Positions 24,984 through 34,028 are shown, counted from the first letter of the stretch. The stretch is DNA of 64,000 nucleotides from Pseudomonas denitrificans (nom. rej.) (GCF_008807415.1 NZ_CP043626.1:6734501-6798500), one strand, 5' to 3'. Notes: generated from the sequence alone by a model not told the origin. Made by a program: numbers and translations.

Positions 24984-25348
24984 TCAAGGCCGTCGACGAG
25001 ATGCTGAAGCTTTGGGCGGCGGAACTTCATCCGCCGGAAAACACATATGTTGAAGTTGGTGGCGGCGGGAGTATGATCGCAACCCTGATGGCAACTAAGG
25101 GCGAGTTGATTCGAACCACTCGAAGTTCAACTTGCCATTGGGATCTTACGGCGGACATCGAGCTTATCGTGAATAAGCACCTGCCGCCGGATATGGAGCA
25201 CCTGGTGCGCGTTCATTACACCGACTACGACAGCCCCGACTCCATGAAGTGGGAGTCTTGCCGCTGCAGCCGTCCGCAGTACTACCGTCGGCTGAATATC
25301 CTCCATGCTGCAATTGCCGAGCTGCTGCTTGGCCGGCGGGCTGCCTGA
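24980..25348 (+). CDS. Antitermination protein Q-like
   Basis: 122 residues. The likely start is TTG at 24980, overlapping the primase stop as TTGA, because AAAAGGAGG lies 7 bases upstream; ATG 25001 is the alternative. The pattern LPPDMEHLVRVHYTDYDS followed by a Cys pair and YYRRLNILHAAIAEL resembles phage Q-type late antiterminators with a sigma-like HTH. Position before holin and late genes fits. Direct proof is lacking. Confidence 0.55.
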   Translation: MIKAVDEMLKLWAAELHPPENTYVEVGGGGSMIATLMATKGELIRTTRSSTCHWDLTADIELIVNKHLPPDMEHLVRVHYTDYDSPDSMKWESCRCSRPQYYRRLNILHAAIAELLLGRRAA

Positions 25349-25406
25349 TCGGCCCGCTGCCCCCTCGCCAGGCGCCATCCCGCGCGCCTGGCAGTTACTC
25401 CCCCGC

Positions 25407-25560
25407 ACTGTCCCACCGTCCCACTAAATTCCCTATGTAACGTATGTGTGTGCAAGTGCGAACGCGTTCGCGCTCGCGCGCACGCTTCTCTTTAAACTTT
25501 TATTTCGCGCACACATATATAGTAAAAAGGTGGGACAGGTAGGACAGAGCCGGAGGCTCT
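25407..25560. other. Repeat-rich gene-free stretch upstream of late genes
   Basis: The 490 bases from 25349 to 25838 carry no gene. Visible parts are ACTGTCCCACCGTCCCAC at 25407 facing GTGGGACAGGTAGGACAG at 25530 (imperfect inverted repeat) and a perfect palindrome GCGAACGCGTTCGC at 25458-25471. A second inverted repeat is ATGTGTGTGC...GCGCACACAT, and there is a hairpin AGAGCC-GGA-GGCTCT at 25546-25560. AT-rich blocks near 25490-25530 could hold the late promoter. An origin function is also possible. Confidence 0.45.
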
Positions 25561-25687
25561 GTAATGCCGTAATAAGATATTTCCGTTTCTCGCCGATACA
25601 TTCTTAGCGTGTCATGCACATATTGCCGTGTGGCATTAAGTTGCGCTTGCTGCCATGAGAGAACGTCTGTAAAAAGTCCGCATGCTA

Positions 25688-25753
25688 GTTGAAGTGCGTG
25701 AGGGAATTGCCACTTCGACACCAACCAGAAACCCGGCCACCGCGCCGGGTTTT
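25688..25753 (+). terminator. Hairpin plus terminator before the holin gene
   Basis: A 9-bp stem (GTTGAAGTG / CACTTCGAC, one G-T pair) is followed at 25730-25753 by AACCCGGC / GCCGGGTT and TTTT. This is a good candidate for a late-leader terminator that a Q-like protein would override. Confidence 0.6.
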
Positions 25754-25838
25754 GCATTTCTGGCGCCTGGGTTTCCCGGCCTGGTCATGGCGCCGGTTCT
25801 GCCCTCGTGGTCGAGGGCGTCTTCTTCGAGGAGCTGTC

Positions 25839-26186
25839 ATGCCATCCGAACAGCAAGCCCTGGCTGAGATGCCGCTGTGGGTTGTGATCCTGCTCGCCAT
25901 CGCTGGCGGCGTCAGTGGTGAACTCTGGCGTGCCGACAAGGCGGGCTTGAGTGGTCGCGCCATCGTTCGCCGCCTGGTGCTGCGCTCCGGTGCCTCGGTG
26001 GTCTGCGGCGTTGCGGTGCTGTTCCTTGCACTGGCACTTGGCGCCCCGCTGATGCTGGCCTCGGCCATCGGCAGCCTGACCGCTGCTGCCGGCGCAGAGG
26101 TGGCTGTCGGGTTGTACGAGCGCTGGGCAGCGAAGCGCATTGGTGTCTGTGATGTGCCCGGCGATGACTCGGTCCGCGGCTCCTGA
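25839..26186 (+). CDS. Phage holin (LydA-like)
   Basis: 115 residues with membrane helices at about 13-30 and 55-95 (LWVVILLAIAGGVSGELWRADKAG, given in two parts LWVVILLAIAGG and VSGELWRADKAG). It ends YERWAAKRIGV, a pattern of LydA/Phage_holin_3-type holins in Pseudomonas prophages. It would set lysis time by opening the inner membrane. GAGGAGC precedes the ATG. A GCCCTCG/CGAGGGC hairpin lies at 25801-25818 just ahead. Note that the endolysin and Rz genes are 23 kb away at the other end of the late region. Confidence 0.8.
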   Translation: MPSEQQALAEMPLWVVILLAIAGGVSGELWRADKAGLSGRAIVRRLVLRSGASVVCGVAVLFLALALGAPLMLASAIGSLTAAAGAEVAVGLYERWAAKRIGVCDVPGDDSVRGS

Positions 26187-26535
26187 GCGCCGGGGCACCA
26201 GCGCCAGTCGTGGTTACGGCCACCGCTGGCGGCTGGCTCGGGCGGATCACCTGCGCCGCCATCCCTGCTGCTCGATGTGCAGCACTGACCATCGGCCCGT
26301 CGCGGCAGTGGTAGTCGACCACAAGGTAGCGCCGAAGCTCGGCGAAGCGAAGGCGAGCGGCGACCGTGATCGGATCGCCAATGCCTGGAGGTTGTTCTGG
26401 GATCGGGACAACTGGCAGTCGCTGTGCAAGTTCTGCCACGACTCGACCAAGCAGCGGCTTGAGCGCTCGGGTCGGCTGGCAGGCTGCTCGACGGATGGCA
26501 GGCCGCTCGACCCTCGGCACCACTGGAATCGCTGA
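26164..26535 (+). CDS. HNH endonuclease next to terminase
   Basis: 123 residues. It begins with RGYGHRWRLAR, then a CCSMC zinc ligand pair, VVVDHKVAP (first H), W-x-SLCKFCHDSTKQR (second metal site). HNH proteins beside terminase in HK97-type phages stimulate cleavage at cos. The start could also be 26152; it overlaps the holin 3' end. It supports cos-type packaging. Confidence 0.85.
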   Translation: MTRSAAPERRGTSASRGYGHRWRLARADHLRRHPCCSMCSTDHRPVAAVVVDHKVAPKLGEAKASGDRDRIANAWRLFWDRDNWQSLCKFCHDSTKQRLERSGRLAGCSTDGRPLDPRHHWNR

Positions 26536-26718
26536 ACGCGGCCAGGGGAGGGGGGTGAAAAACTTCTGAGCGCGCCATGACTAGACCGCCACTCGCCCTC
26601 TCCTCGCAACGCCGGGAAAAATGAGGGGGGGGGGTCTGATTTTGTACAACATTTAGCCAGTTTCTGCCAGTCCGAAAGCCAGCAATGGCGCGGGCTGCAG
26701 CAATTTCTGGAGGTGCCC
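26536..26718. other. Candidate cos region
   Basis: A gene-free stretch between HNH and small terminase with an unbroken run of 10 G at about 26625-26634 and CGCCGGG just before it. In HK97-like phages the cos site lies here. The exact nick sites cannot be seen. Confidence 0.4.
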
Positions 26719-27243
26719 ATGGCTGGGAATGCCAACTCGGGTCGCCCGCCGCTTCCGGCAACGGTTCACGCGCTGCGCGGCGACCCCAGCAAGAAGGGGA
26801 TGGCCGCGCTGCTGTCGGCTGCGCAGGCCCCCGTGGTGCCCGTGGCGGCACCACCTAAACCGGACTTCCTGTCCGAGGAAGCGTCGCAGGAATGGGACCG
26901 TGTGACCGCTGCGCTGGTCTCGCTGGGCTGGGTGAGCACGCTCGACATGATGGCGCTCGCCTCGTACTGCGAGGCGGTCGCGGACTGGGTTCGGTTCCGC
27001 CGCAAGATCGCCGAGCTGAGCAAGGTCGGCGACAGCGGTGACGTGCAGACCTACGAGAGCGGCGCGAAGCAAATCAGCGTGTGGCGACAACTGGCGAACG
27101 ACGCAGAGCGCCGCGCGAACCAGGCTGGCGCGCTGTTTGGATTCTCTCCGGTCGCCCGGCGCGCCATGAAGGCGCTGGCCGGCCCGCAAGGTGAGCTGTT
27201 CGCCAATGAACAACGAGACGCTGCTGAGCGATATTTCAGCTGA
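26719..27243 (+). CDS. terS: Terminase small subunit (P27 family)
   Basis: 174 residues. N-terminus NANSGRPPLPATVHALRGDPSKK and central LTAEA-like helix text (EEASQEWDRVTAAL, LASYCEAVADW) match P27-type small terminases. It binds phage DNA near cos and recruits the large subunit. TCTGGAGGTG lies before the ATG. It overlaps the large subunit gene by 38 bases. Confidence 0.88.
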   Translation: MAGNANSGRPPLPATVHALRGDPSKKGMAALLSAAQAPVVPVAAPPKPDFLSEEASQEWDRVTAALVSLGWVSTLDMMALASYCEAVADWVRFRRKIAELSKVGDSGDVQTYESGAKQISVWRQLANDAERRANQAGALFGFSPVARRAMKALAGPQGELFANEQRDAAERYFS

Positions 27244-29023
27244 ATGCAGGGTCAAGGCCTTCGCTGTCGACGTGATCGAACGCCGGATCGTCGCAGGCCC
27301 CGATGTCCGCAACGCCTGTCGACGCCATCTGCGCGACCTCGAAAGCGGCGCGCTGCGTGGCCTGGTCTGGCGCCAGGACATGGCCGACCGCGCGATCGGG
27401 TTCTTTGAAGACGTGCTGTGCCTGAACGGCGGCGACTACGAAGGGCAGCCATTCCGGCTGGGGCCGTGGCAGGCGTTCGTTGTCGGGAGCCTGTTCGGCT
27501 GGTACGGGACTGATGGCTATCGCCGATTCCGCACCGCCTACATCGAGACGGGGAAAGGTTCCGGCAAGTCGCCGCTGGTGGCTGGCATCGGCCTGTATGG
27601 CCTGGTGGCAGATGGCGAGCAGCGCGCGGAGATCTACGCCGCGGCGACCAAGCGGGACCAGGCGCAGATCCTGTTCCGCGATGCCGTGTCGATGGTCGAC
27701 ATGTCGCGCTCGCTGTCCAGCCGCCTGGAGCAGTCCGGCCGCAACGAGAAGGTCTGGAACCTCTACTACGCGAGCACGGCCAGTTTCTTCCGGCCCATCA
27801 GCTCCGATGAGGGACAGTCCGGCCCCCGCCCGCACATGGGCATTCTGGACGAGGTGCACGAGCACAAGACGCCGTCGGCAGTGAACATGATGCGTGCCGG
27901 CACCAAGTCTCGCCGCAACGCGCTGATCCTGATGATCACCAACAGCGGCTCGGACAAGAACAGTGTCTGCGGCCAGTACCACGAGTTGGCGAAGCGGGTC
28001 TGTGCGGGGCAAGAGGACAACGACACTCTGTTCGGTTTCGTCTGCTCCCTGGATGAGGGAGACGACCCGTTCAAGGACGAGGCCTGCTGGCCGAAGGTGA
28101 ACCCTTCGCTGGATTTCGTCGTTGAGGGCCAGACGGACGGGATCCCCGGCCGTAAGTATCTGCGCGAACAGGTACAGGAAGCACGCGGCCTGCCGGCCAA
28201 AGAGTCGGTCGTGCGGCGCCTGAACTTCTGCGAATGGACGCAGGCGGACTCCCCGTGGATCAGCTGGGACGTCTGGAGCCAGGCCGAGGAACGGGTGCCC
28301 ATGCGGGTGCTGCGTGATCGTCCGGCGGTTGCGGGGCTCGACCTGTCCAGCACCACCGACCTGACCTCGTTCGTCATCAAGTTCTACCCGGTCGCCTGGG
28401 ATCCGCACTGGCGGATCCTGCCCTACTTCTGGATCCCCGACTTCCAGCTGGAGGAAAGGGAGCGCCGCGACCGTGTGCCGTACAGCGCCTGGATCCGCGA
28501 TCGGTATCTGGAGACCACGCCGGGTCGGGCCATCAGCAAGCTGCATGTGCTCCGGCGCCTGCAGACGATCTGTGACTACTTCCAGATCCTGAAGATCGGT
28601 TACGACCGTTGGCGGATCGAGGATCTGCTGCAGCTGATGAGCGAGCACGGCATCACGCTGCCCGAGCTAGTGCCCTTCGGCCAGGGCTTCAAGGACATGG
28701 GGCCGGCTGTCGATGAGTTCGAGCGCCGCCTGCTGGGATTGGCGCCACCGACGGATGACGGCGAGAGCTCAGGGGACGAGCTGGAGCTGGTGGCACTGGA
28801 GCCGGTGGAAGTGGAAACGCTCCGCCACGACGGCAACCCGGTGCTGACCTGGAACGCCGGCAACGCAGTGGTCGTCAGCGACCCAGCCGGCAACCGCAAG
28901 GTCGACAAGGCAAAGGCGATCGGCCGCATCGACGGCGTGGTCGCTGCAGTCATCGCAACGGGCATCAGTGGCCAGGCCACCGAGTCCGGATCTTCCATCT
29001 ACGACGAGGGTGTAGGGATATGA
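27206..29023 (+). CDS. terL: Terminase large subunit (HK97-type)
   Basis: 605 residues. Walker A ETGKGSGKSPL is at ~114-124, Walker B MGILDEVHEH at ~211-220. The C-terminal RNase H-like nuclease begins with VAGLDLSSTTDLTS (~375) and has further Asp residues near 470 (YDRWRIEDLL) and 545-580. It cuts concatemeric DNA and powers packaging. Start 27206 sits inside the small subunit gene; AAGGTGAG lies upstream. Confidence 0.93.
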   Translation: MNNETLLSDISAECRVKAFAVDVIERRIVAGPDVRNACRRHLRDLESGALRGLVWRQDMADRAIGFFEDVLCLNGGDYEGQPFRLGPWQAFVVGSLFGWYGTDGYRRFRTAYIETGKGSGKSPLVAGIGLYGLVADGEQRAEIYAAATKRDQAQILFRDAVSMVDMSRSLSSRLEQSGRNEKVWNLYYASTASFFRPISSDEGQSGPRPHMGILDEVHEHKTPSAVNMMRAGTKSRRNALILMITNSGSDKNSVCGQYHELAKRVCAGQEDNDTLFGFVCSLDEGDDPFKDEACWPKVNPSLDFVVEGQTDGIPGRKYLREQVQEARGLPAKESVVRRLNFCEWTQADSPWISWDVWSQAEERVPMRVLRDRPAVAGLDLSSTTDLTSFVIKFYPVAWDPHWRILPYFWIPDFQLEERERRDRVPYSAWIRDRYLETTPGRAISKLHVLRRLQTICDYFQILKIGYDRWRIEDLLQLMSEHGITLPELVPFGQGFKDMGPAVDEFERRLLGLAPPTDDGESSGDELELVALEPVEVETLRHDGNPVLTWNAGNAVVVSDPAGNRKVDKAKAIGRIDGVVAAVIATGISGQATESGSSIYDEGVGI

Positions 29024-29199
29024 AGCTGGTCATTCTGGCCTGGCTGGCCGGCCTGCTGGGCTTCGCGCTGCTCGTCACCGGCGTGGCGCTGATCTACCAG
29101 CCGGCAGCATTCATCGTTGCTGGCATCTGCCTGGTGGCTTGGGCTCACCTGGCTGATCGGGCATCTGCCGTGCAGCGGGCACAAGGGAAGGGGGGCTGA
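29020..29199 (+). CDS. Small two-helix membrane protein
   Basis: 59 residues, start in ATGA overlap with the terminase stop. Two hydrophobic stretches (LVILAWLAGLLGFALLVTGV and FIVAGICLVAWAH) are followed by a basic tail (RAQGKGG). It lies 2 bases before the portal gene. Unknown role. Similar tiny membrane genes sit between terL and portal in several HK97-like phages. Confidence 0.65.
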   Translation: MKLVILAWLAGLLGFALLVTGVALIYQPAAFIVAGICLVAWAHLADRASAVQRAQGKGG

Positions 29200-29201
29200 G
29201 C

Positions 29202-30476
29202 ATGTTCTTCTCCAGCCTACTGGGCGGGGGCAAGGGCAACCTGGTGGAAGCTGAAAGCAGCTTCTGGCAGGGGATGCTCGGGCGCCGCTCCAACAGCAGC
29301 GGGGTAGTGGTGACGCCGGAAACGGCGCTGGCACTGCCCATCATTCAGAACTGCGTCACGCTGCTGGCCGAGAGCATCGGCCAACTGCCGCTCGAACTAT
29401 ACCGCCGCAAGGACAAGGGGCAGCGCGAGCCGGCCACCAATCACCCCCTTTATGACGTGCTGCGCTTCCAGCCGAATGGATTCCAGACGCCCTACGAACT
29501 GCGCGAGTGCGAGCAGATGTCGGTGGGCCTGCGTGGCAACTCCTACACCCTGGTGGAGCGCCGGGGAGACGGCAACGTGTCGGCGCTCTGGCCGCTGACC
29601 TACGACAAGGTCGTGGTCTACAAGGGGGCGGACCTGCTGCCCTACTACCAGGTGGGCAACTATGCAGAGCGCCTGCCCATGCGCATGGTGCACCACGTTC
29701 GCTGGCATAGCCTGAATCACTACACCGGGCTTTCGCCGATCGAACTACACGCCGAGGCGGTTGGCCTGGCACAGGCCGTGCGGCAGTACACCGGCAAGTC
29801 CTTCGCCAATGGCGTCTCGGTGTCGGGTGTGATCGAGCGCCCGCGCGAGTCGCCTGCGATCAAGGACCAGGCCAGTATCGATCGGATCACCGATCGCTGG
29901 GCAGAGAAGTACAGCGGCATCGACAACGCCCACAAGGTCGCGCTGCTGCAGGAAGGGATGACCTTCAAGCCGCTGTCGATGACCAACGTCGACGCGGAAG
30001 TGGTCAACCTCCTGAAGCTGTCAGGGGCTGATGCCGCGCGGATCTACAAGATCCCGCTGCCGCTGGTGAACGACCTGGACAAGGCGAACTACAACACGAC
30101 CGAGCAACTGATGATCTGGTTCGTGGTGTTCGGCCTGATGCCATGGGTCAAGCGGCACGAAGAAACGATGATGCGCGACTATCTGCTGCCGGCAGACCGT
30201 CGCGAGTACTTCATCGAGTTCAACCTGTCCGGCCTGCTGCGCGGTGACCAGAAGAGCCGATACGAGGCCTACGCCATCGGCCGCCAGTGGGGGTGGTTGT
30301 CCGTCAACGACATCCGCCGTTTGGAAAACATGCCGCCCGTGGATGGCGGGGACGTTTACCTGCAGCCGTTGAATATGGTCGATGCCTCGAAGGGCATGCC
30401 CGACCTGAGTAACCCCAACGTGCGCGCGCAGCTGGAGCTTCAGCAGCGCGAGATCGAGAGGATCCTGGCGCAATGA
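29202..30476 (+). CDS. HK97-type portal protein
   Basis: 424 residues. N-terminal part TPETALALPIIQNCVTLLAE and YRRKDKGQREPATNHPLYD, then LSGADAARIYKIPLPLVND, follow the phage portal (HK97) family throughout. It forms the dodecameric DNA gate in the capsid vertex. It overlaps the protease gene by 4 bases. Confidence 0.92.
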   Translation: MFFSSLLGGGKGNLVEAESSFWQGMLGRRSNSSGVVVTPETALALPIIQNCVTLLAESIGQLPLELYRRKDKGQREPATNHPLYDVLRFQPNGFQTPYELRECEQMSVGLRGNSYTLVERRGDGNVSALWPLTYDKVVVYKGADLLPYYQVGNYAERLPMRMVHHVRWHSLNHYTGLSPIELHAEAVGLAQAVRQYTGKSFANGVSVSGVIERPRESPAIKDQASIDRITDRWAEKYSGIDNAHKVALLQEGMTFKPLSMTNVDAEVVNLLKLSGADAARIYKIPLPLVNDLDKANYNTTEQLMIWFVVFGLMPWVKRHEETMMRDYLLPADRREYFIEFNLSGLLRGDQKSRYEAYAIGRQWGWLSVNDIRRLENMPPVDGGDVYLQPLNMVDASKGMPDLSNPNVRAQLELQQREIERILAQ

Positions 30477-31426
30477 GACAGTACCTGCGAGCAGCCAACC
30501 TGCTTTTCAATCAGCCGCTGCTGGTGACGCCCGACATGCTTGATCTCGGCGTGCGCTGGGCAAACCAGGCGATGAACCTAAACATCATCAACATCGGCCC
30601 GGCAGTCTCCGACAAGCTGTGGCACGACGATGACGATGACCATTACACCGCCCGGATGGAGCGCATGGAGGAGCAACGCCGCGCGGCCATCGGCAAAACC
30701 GGGGTGGAAGTCATCCCGGTGCACGGCGTGCTGGTGAGCCGTGGCAGCCACCTCAACGCCTGCGAGACGATGACCAGTTACGAGGATCTGCGCGCCCAAC
30801 TCAGGCAGGCGGTGGCGGATCCTCTGGTCGAGCGTGTCGTGCTGGATATCGACAGCCCTGGCGGTGCAGCCGTCGGCGCTTTCGAGCTGGCTGCCGACCT
30901 CCGTGCGATGAGCCGGATTAAGCCAATCACCGGCCTGGTCAACTTCATGGCGTACTCCGGCGGCTACCTGATCGGTAGCGCCTGCAGCGAGCTGGTGGTG
31001 AGCCAGACCAGCGGCGTCGGCTCCATCGGGGTCATTGCCAGCCACATGGACCGCTCCGGGATGGAGGAGAAAGCGGGCGTCAAGGTGACGACCGTGTACC
31101 GGGGCGCCCACAAGAACGATCTGAGCCCTCATGAGCCGCTGACGGATCAGTCCATGCAGGTTCTGGACGCCATTGTGCAGGAAAGCTACGAGCTGTTCGT
31201 TAATGCGGTGGCCGAGTATCGCGGCCTCTCCCCTCAGCAGGTCATGGCAACCGAGGCCGGTCTGTATCGCGGCCAGCAAGCAATCGCTGCCGGTCTCGCC
31301 GATCGCCTGCAGAGTCCGCAGGATGCGGTGGACGAGTTTTCGCGTGCTGTCGCCATGAGCCGCGCCGGCCGCTCGGGCAACCTCTCGGTTCGTGCCAAGG
31401 CCGCCGCTATTCAATCCAATCTCTGA
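30473..31426 (+). CDS. Capsid maturation protease, S49/SppA family
   Basis: 317 residues. VVLDIDSPGGAAVGA is followed by NFMAYSGGYLIGSACSE with the catalytic Ser in the S49 position, and GVKVTTVYRGAHKND carries the basic residue. Phage S49 proteases remove scaffold or the capsid delta domain. ATGA overlap with the portal gene, and it precedes the capsid gene in the standard order. Confidence 0.9.
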   Translation: MRQYLRAANLLFNQPLLVTPDMLDLGVRWANQAMNLNIINIGPAVSDKLWHDDDDDHYTARMERMEEQRRAAIGKTGVEVIPVHGVLVSRGSHLNACETMTSYEDLRAQLRQAVADPLVERVVLDIDSPGGAAVGAFELAADLRAMSRIKPITGLVNFMAYSGGYLIGSACSELVVSQTSGVGSIGVIASHMDRSGMEEKAGVKVTTVYRGAHKNDLSPHEPLTDQSMQVLDAIVQESYELFVNAVAEYRGLSPQQVMATEAGLYRGQQAIAAGLADRLQSPQDAVDEFSRAVAMSRAGRSGNLSVRAKAAAIQSNL

Positions 31427-31447
31427 CCGCGTTCGCAGCAGTCAACC

Positions 31448-31470
31448 AACCCGCCTTGTGCGGGTTTTTT
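31448..31470 (+). terminator. Intercistronic hairpin with T-run before capsid gene
   Basis: AACCCGC / GCGGGTT stem followed by TTTTTT, then ATGCC and AGGAGG of the capsid gene. The same arrangement recurs before several late genes (36305, 42564, 48891). Confidence 0.65.
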
Positions 31471-31486
31471 ATGCCCAGGAGGCAAC

Positions 31487-32800
31487 ATGTCCCTTGTTCT
31501 TCAAATGCGTAACGAACGCGCCAAGCTGAACGACCAGCTGCAGGCGCTGGCCAAAATCGAGGCCGAGGGCGGCAGCCTGACCGCCGAGCAGATGACCGAG
31601 TTCGGCAATCTGGAAAGTCAGATCACCGCCCTGACCGACAAGATCAGCCGCGCGGAGACCGCAGAACGCGCCGCCGCGTCCGCTGCGGCCCCGGTCGATG
31701 AAGGTGCGCGCGGCATCACCGGTCCGCCTGAGAGCCGTGTGGAAGGCCCGTATGGTAAGCCCGTAGCCGGCGCCAAGGTGGCGCAGATGGTCCGCCTGCT
31801 GGCTGCCACTCAGGGCAACCAGAGCGAGGCCGCCAAGCTGGCCAAGGATGGCGGTTACAGCAGCGACGTACAGATGGCGCTGAGCACCGTAACTCCCGGC
31901 GCTGGCGGTGTCCTGGTGCCGGAGAACATGGCGACCGAGGTGATCGAGTCCCTGCGCCCGCGCTCCATCGTCCGCAAGATGGGCGTGCGCAGCCTGCCGC
32001 TCAACAACGGCAACCTGACCATGCCGCGAATCTCGGGCAACACCGTGGTGTCTTACATCGGCACCGAGACCGACATTCCGGTCACCGGCATGACCTTCGA
32101 CGACACCAAGCTGTCGGCGAAGAAGGCAGCGGCGATCGTTCCGGTATCCAACGACCTGATCCGCATGTCCGGCGTCAACCCGCGTGTGGATCAGCTCGTC
32201 GCCAACGACCTGGCCGTCAGTATGGGCCTCTCCGAGGATCTGCACTTCATCCGCTCCGACGGCTCGGGTGTGCTGCCCAAGGGGCTGCGTTACTGGGCGA
32301 TCCCGGCGAACGTGCTGCCGGCGCCGGTGGCGCCGACCCTGGAGCAGATCGATCTCTACCTGGGCGGCATGATGCTGCGGGTGGAAACGGCCTACATCGA
32401 CATGACCGGCTGCGGCTGGCTGATGCACCCGCGCACCCTGCGCTGGCTGCAGGCGCTGCGCGATGGCAACGGTAACAAGGCTTATCCGGAGATCGATGCC
32501 GGCATGTTGAAGGGCTACCCGGTAGGTCTCAGCACGCAGATCCCGGTCAACCTGGGCGGTGACGGCGACGAGTCGGAGATCTACTTCGTGAACTTCGGCG
32601 ACGCGATGATCGGCGAGGACATGGACCTGGTCATCAACTTCTCCGCCGAAGCTTCGTACAAGGACTCGCAGGGCAACGTGGTCAGCGCCTTCCAGCGTGA
32701 CCAGACGCTGGTGCGCGTGATCGCTAAGCACGACTTCGGCCCGCGCCACGTCGAGCTGGTGGTGGTGGGTACCGCCGTCAAGTGGGGCGCCGGCATGTGA
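31487..32800 (+). CDS. HK97-type major capsid protein
   Basis: 437 residues. The first ~100 form a Glu/Ala-rich coiled coil (delta/scaffold domain) expected to be removed by the upstream protease. The mature part starts near STVTPGAGGVLVPENMATEVIE and has the HK97 A/P-domain signature (RPRSIVRKMGVRSLPL, KKAAAIVPVSNDLIRMS). AGGAGG lies just before the ATG. A weak hairpin (about 32804-32833) follows. Confidence 0.93.
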   Translation: MSLVLQMRNERAKLNDQLQALAKIEAEGGSLTAEQMTEFGNLESQITALTDKISRAETAERAAASAAAPVDEGARGITGPPESRVEGPYGKPVAGAKVAQMVRLLAATQGNQSEAAKLAKDGGYSSDVQMALSTVTPGAGGVLVPENMATEVIESLRPRSIVRKMGVRSLPLNNGNLTMPRISGNTVVSYIGTETDIPVTGMTFDDTKLSAKKAAAIVPVSNDLIRMSGVNPRVDQLVANDLAVSMGLSEDLHFIRSDGSGVLPKGLRYWAIPANVLPAPVAPTLEQIDLYLGGMMLRVETAYIDMTGCGWLMHPRTLRWLQALRDGNGNKAYPEIDAGMLKGYPVGLSTQIPVNLGGDGDESEIYFVNFGDAMIGEDMDLVINFSAEASYKDSQGNVVSAFQRDQTLVRVIAKHDFGPRHVELVVVGTAVKWGAGM

Positions 32801-32856
32801 TTCGCGCCCCGTCCTGTTGGCGGGGCTCTTTCTGACTTTCATCTGCAGGTGATGCG

Positions 32857-33138
32857 ATGAGCAAGAACGTACCTGTGCGCTTCCTCAAGGCGTGGCGCAC
32901 TTACTTCACGAATGACGTGGCGGGTTTCGACAAGGAGCGCGCGGAGGAGCTAGTCGAGGGTGGCGTTGCTGAGTACGCCTCCGAATCTGCATCTGCCGCA
33001 CCGTCCGGGCGTAAAAGCAGCCGTAAGTCTCCAGCTCCTGCGCCTGCGCCTACCCCGCCTGCCGGTCCGCAAGACCCAACGCCGCCTGCTGGTGGCGCCG
33101 GTGAAGGCAGCGACAGCGACGACGAAGAGAAGCCCTAA
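32857..33138 (+). CDS. Small head-region protein with acidic Pro-rich tail
   Basis: 93 residues. N-terminal ~45 residues resemble the short domain that precedes head fibre or FluMu-like proteins (VPVRFLKAWRTYFTNDVAGF, given as VPVRFLKAWRTYF and TNDVAGF). The rest is Pro/Ala/Ser-rich ending in an acidic tail (DSDDEEKP). Placed between capsid and head-tail connector. Role unknown; possibly capsid decoration. Confidence 0.65.
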   Translation: MSKNVPVRFLKAWRTYFTNDVAGFDKERAEELVEGGVAEYASESASAAPSGRKSSRKSPAPAPAPTPPAGPQDPTPPAGGAGEGSDSDDEEKP

Positions 33139-33140
33139 CC

Positions 33141-33692
33141 GTGGCCCGGCGTGTCGCGTATAGCGGCGATGCGCCGATCACCCTGGAAGACGTGGCTCAG
33201 CAGTGTCGGGTCGAGGTCGAGGACCTGGAGCCCGAGCTGATCGAGCACGTCATCATTCCTGGTGTGGTCGCGCAAGCGGAAGGGCGGACTGGGGCGGCGA
33301 TCCGGCCGGCCGAGTATTCGGAAGAGTGGCCGGAGCAGTATGCCTCCGGCCACGCCCTCGATATCGGCCAGGCGACCGAGATCCTTTCGGTACAGCGTGT
33401 CGCTGCGGATGGCTCAGCGGTTGAGCTGGATGTGCCGCGGTACCTGGAGCAGGGGCAGCGGGAGAGCTTCCTGCACTTCCCCAATGGCCGGCCTGCTGGG
33501 GTGCTCCGAATCCGTTACAAGGCGGGCGTGGATCCGGCTGCCTACCCAGGCGCTCGGCTGTGGTTGCTGATGAGCGCCGCTACGGCCTACGAGTTCAGGG
33601 AGACGATGGTGGCGGGGACAATCCTCGCCGAGCTGCCGTCGACCTTCCTTGACGCGCTGCTGGCCGAGATCGAAGTGCCAGCGAGGTTCTGA
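33141..33692 (+). CDS. Head-tail connector, gp6-like
   Basis: 183 residues, GTG start at 33141 two bases after the previous stop. ITLEDVAQQCRVE and helical C-terminus (LWLLMSAATAYEFRETMVAG) match gp6-like connector proteins of HK97-type phages, which form the ring below the portal. Confidence 0.82.
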   Translation: MARRVAYSGDAPITLEDVAQQCRVEVEDLEPELIEHVIIPGVVAQAEGRTGAAIRPAEYSEEWPEQYASGHALDIGQATEILSVQRVAADGSAVELDVPRYLEQGQRESFLHFPNGRPAGVLRIRYKAGVDPAAYPGARLWLLMSAATAYEFRETMVAGTILAELPSTFLDALLAEIEVPARF

Positions 33693-33693
33693 G

Positions 33694-34023
33694 ATGGCGA
33701 GAGCAGGAGCGTTCAGGCATCGAGCCTCGCTGCAGGTGCAGCAGAAGGTTCCGGACGGAGGCGGTGGCTTTACCGAGCAATGGGTGGAGCTACGCAGGGT
33801 ATGGGTGGAGATCACCCTGCCGAGCGGCCGGCTCGCCGACGTTGCCATCCAGCTGCAGCCAGTGGTCACCGCGGAGATCCGCACGCGCCCCCGAAGCGAT
33901 CTGATCGCCGGGCGGCGCCTGGTACATGGTGGCGTCACCTACGCGATCGAGGCCGCGTTACCCGATAACAAGCGCAGCTTGCTCCGCCTGCTGTGCTCCA
34001 GCGTAACCCCAACCCCGAGGTAA
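33694..34023 (+). CDS. Head-tail adaptor / head closure protein
   Basis: 109 residues. RHRASLQVQQKVPDGGGGF and VWVEITLPSG followed by RSDLIAGRRLVHGGVTYAI match the SPP1 gp16-like / HK97 gp7-type joining proteins. Start at 33694; it begins 1 base after the connector stop. Confidence 0.8.
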   Translation: MARAGAFRHRASLQVQQKVPDGGGGFTEQWVELRRVWVEITLPSGRLADVAIQLQPVVTAEIRTRPRSDLIAGRRLVHGGVTYAIEAALPDNKRSLLRLLCSSVTPTPR

Positions 34024-34028
34024 CCTCG

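Noticed and set aside
27236..28648. 470-residue minus-strand frame
   Set aside because: Antisense to the large terminase, which has Walker motifs.
31469..32842. 457-residue minus-strand frame
   Set aside because: Antisense to the major capsid gene.
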